Source: Flavobacterium sp. (GTDB lineage: Bacteria > Bacteroidota > Bacteroidia > Flavobacteriales > Flavobacteriaceae). From it: a stretch of 64,000 nt of DNA. The stretch is taken from assembly GCA_023259675.1 (NCBI GenBank), contig JALRGT010000014.1, forward strand, positions 1-64,000, written 5' to 3'. Below, one piece after another: positions 62,473-64,000 of the stretch. Within the stretch, counting starts at the first letter, position 1; every line of letters starts with the position of its first letter. The translations under genes and the position numbers were made by a program. The notes under the pieces were generated by a model. The model was not told where the DNA came from and ran no database searches. It worked only from the letters and a program-made list of their open reading frames with translations.

Positions 62473-62507
62473 AAAAGCTTGATAAATTCGTTTGTCAGGC
62501 TTTTTTT
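62473..62507 (+). terminator. Terminator of lut operon
   Basis: AAAAGCTTGA (62473-62482) pairs with TCAGGCTTTT (62495-62504), one G-T wobble, then TTT. Confidence 0.85.
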
Positions 62508-62689
62508 ATGCGTTTAAAAATAGTAAATAAAAATTCCGTTTTTTTTAACTAAAATTTGCAGTAGAAATACAACAACGAACTTGCTTGAAGTTTCTCTCCA
62601 TATAAATACTAAAACAGTATTAATTTTCGGTATTTATGTGTAAATTAGTAGTGATTTTTACCACAATTAGTAACTAAATATATACTGCT

Positions 62690-63154
62690 ATGAAAAAAAT
62701 AAGCCTGTTTTGTTTGTTGTTTGTTTGTATCGGATTGGTAAGTTGTAAACAAAATGAAAACCGAAAAAAGAAATTAAAAGCCGAAACGCCAATCAGTGTA
62801 GCGTGTTATAAAGCACTATACGAAAATGACACTATTGAGTTATCAATAAATACTTTTAAAAGCGATAAAATAACCGGAGATATGGTGATGAAAATCTTTG
62901 GAAGAGCCAAAAAAGTTGGAAAAATAGAGGGAAAATTTAATGGAGATACCTTATATGCCGACTATTCTTTTCTTAGTGGATCGAATGAAGTTCCTTTTAA
63001 AAACCCAATCGCAATTCTAAAGAAAGGCAATGAACTCATTCTTGGTAATGGTAAAATCGAAACCTATTTAGGTAAATCTTATTTTAATAAAGACACACCG
63101 ATTGATTTTGAGAGTGTGAAATATAAATTTACAAGCGTGGATTGTATTGATTAA
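62690..63154 (+). CDS. Small hypothetical lipoprotein
   Basis: 154 residues with a lipobox Cys at residue 19 (IGLVSC). The rest is a beta-rich domain (IELSINTFKSDKITGDMVMKIFG, split over two strands) with two further Cys, near residue 44 and near the C-terminus, that could form a disulfide. I recognise no family. It stands alone between a terminator and a palindromic terminator. Confidence 0.7.
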   Translation: MKKISLFCLLFVCIGLVSCKQNENRKKKLKAETPISVACYKALYENDTIELSINTFKSDKITGDMVMKIFGRAKKVGKIEGKFNGDTLYADYSFLSGSNEVPFKNPIAILKKGNELILGNGKIETYLGKSYFNKDTPIDFESVKYKFTSVDCID

Positions 63155-63186
63155 TAAACCTTGTAACGTTTTGCAAACAGGAACGG

Positions 63187-63230
63187 AAGCACTTTTTTTG
63201 AATGAAAATTTTCATTCAAAAAAAGTGCTT
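63187..63230. terminator. 44-base perfect palindrome, bidirectional terminator
   Basis: The 22-base arms 63187-63208 and 63209-63230 are exact complements with no spacer, containing internal T and A runs and followed by TTTTT. It separates convergent genes. Confidence 0.9.
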
Positions 63231-63300
63231 TTTTATAATTAAATCGTCTGTAAAACTAAACCGTTAATAGAAAATATGCTGTTAAATAACGCTCAGGAAC

Positions 63301-64000
63301 TCATTTAAATGCTTCTCCCCACCAAGCATTGAGTTCCGACGTAACGGGGTCAATGCTCACTTGAGAATTTATCTTTTCAACAATTTGAGTTTTTACGGTA
63401 TGAAGCAAATCGATGCTCTCTTTTAATAGTTCAAGAACAATCGAATTTCCTTCAACAAAACCTGTTGCAGCATGCAATGCAGTCGGACACTCTCCATATA
63501 AAGTTACTCTTTCGATGCTTGGATTTAAAAAACCTGCCACCGTTACATAGTTCCGAAGTTCCACGGGATCATGCATAGAATAAGGTCTCGCATAATAGGG
63601 AGGAGGAGCATCTTTCAAATGGTGGATAACTGTCTGTTGACTGATATTAAGGGTGATGTTATTTTCAGCCTTGTCCCAAGTGACAAAAAGGAATTGGCCT
63701 CCCGGTTTCAAAACTCTCCAAGCTTCATTAAATCCTTTTTGCTTATCCGGTAAAAACATAAAACCAAATTGACAAATAACACAATCAAAACTATCATCCT
63801 CGAATGGGAGTTCCTGTGAATCTGCGACCAAGAATTCAACATTAGACGCATTTACTTGTTCCTTGGCTATGGCAAGCATATTTGGATTGATATCAGTGGC
63901 AATGAGTTTTGCGTCAGAACCAATTTTTTCAGCGATGTGTTTTGTTACCCTTCCTGTACCGGCCGCCATTTCTAAAACATTTTCTGGAGCACCTTTTATC
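63301..64000 (-). CDS. Class I SAM-dependent methyltransferase, 5' end outside window
   Basis: The frame continues past base 64000, so the N-terminus is missing; an internal Met at 63969 is not the start, because the SAM motif I (VLEMAAGTGRVT) spans it. Motif II-like LIATDINPNML, motif post-II FLVADSQELPF and FDCVICQFGFMFLPD follow. It resembles UbiE/Methyltransf_11 proteins. About 40-50 residues are probably missing. The substrate is unknown. Confidence 0.85.
   Translation of the reverse strand, partial: IKGAPENVLEMAAGTGRVTKHIAEKIGSDAKLIATDINPNMLAIAKEQVNASNVEFLVADSQELPFEDDSFDCVICQFGFMFLPDKQKGFNEAWRVLKPGGQFLFVTWDKAENNITLNISQQTVIHHLKDAPPPYYARPYSMHDPVELRNYVTVAGFLNPSIERVTLYGECPTALHAATGFVEGNSIVLELLKESIDLLHTVKTQIVEKINSQVSIDPVTSELNAWWGEAFK

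Noticed and set aside
62377..62481. Cys-rich frame after lutC ending GLEEIHHLNNLKA, with CNSCGVCFC-like spacing
   Set aside because: No plausible start codon except a late ATG giving 22 residues, and it overlaps the lut terminator. It may be a gene relic, but I cannot support it as a gene.
1..64000. CRISPR array, tRNA or rRNA genes
   Set aside because: I looked for regularly spaced direct repeats and TTCGA-type tRNA arms in the gaps and saw none; a covariance-model search would be decisive.

Overview
The window looks like chromosome from a low-GC member of the Bacteroidetes, most likely a Flavobacterium or close relative. The evidence is a SusC/SusD pair, many short lipoprotein signals of the K-hydrophobic-Cys type, promoters of the TTG-N19-23-TAnnTTTG class, starts without strong Shine-Dalgarno sequences, and a class II Lut/Rha gene set typical of flavobacteria.

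Layout. (1) 1-11.2 kb: the 3' part of a pectin-type polysaccharide utilization locus: SusC (cut by the window edge), SusD, a fibronectin/beta-helix lipoprotein, a PL9 pectate/rhamnogalacturonan lyase with complete catalytic residues and a secreted esterase, then an SGNH esterase and an aldo/keto reductase on the other strand. (2) 11.3-25.6 kb: housekeeping genes: cysE-cysM, DUF1003, DUF2752, Smr protein, a duplicated-domain lipoprotein, cysteine desulfurase, a cation/proton antiporter, a mlaEFD-type lipid transport operon ending in a truncated GH130 gene, an AMP phosphorylase/PRPP synthetase pair, and cbpA-cbpM. (3) 25.9-37.9 kb: an acid-sugar catabolic block: MFS carrier, DUF1537 kinase, PdxA2, Fe-alcohol dehydrogenase, Na+/solute symporter, DHDPS-family aldolase, SDR and mandelate-racemase-type dehydratase on one strand, a divergent AraC regulator, and a secreted GH39. 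(4) 38.3-42.9 kb: an accessory patch with hypothetical genes, an AbiJ-NTD4/HEPN gene, a PLD-type nuclease gene, an IS1182 remnant, a group II intron 3' end, and inverted repeats bracketing single genes. (5) 43-52.5 kb: acyl-CoA carboxylase beta, lpxD-like, prfB with a programmed +1 frameshift, threonine aldolase, YbaB, prolyl oligopeptidase, and a CBS-like PLP enzyme. (6) 53-62.4 kb: a full L-rhamnose-to-pyruvate module (rhaT, RhaD-dehydrogenase fusion, RhaI, kinase, LutABC). (7) 62.7-64 kb: a small lipoprotein and a methyltransferase cut by the right edge.

How it fits together. Extracellular lyase and esterases with SusCD would release pectin oligomers rich in galacturonate and rhamnose. The rhamnose module converts rhamnose to DHAP plus lactate and then pyruvate. 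The most interesting unexplained block is the acid-sugar operon. Its aldolase, alcohol dehydrogenase, DUF1537 kinase and PdxA2 would together convert a seven-carbon 2-keto-3-deoxy aldarate such as Dha of rhamnogalacturonan II into pyruvate, CO2 and DHAP through D-threonate. That route is inferred from enzyme chemistry and stereochemistry and is not shown by the sequence alone.
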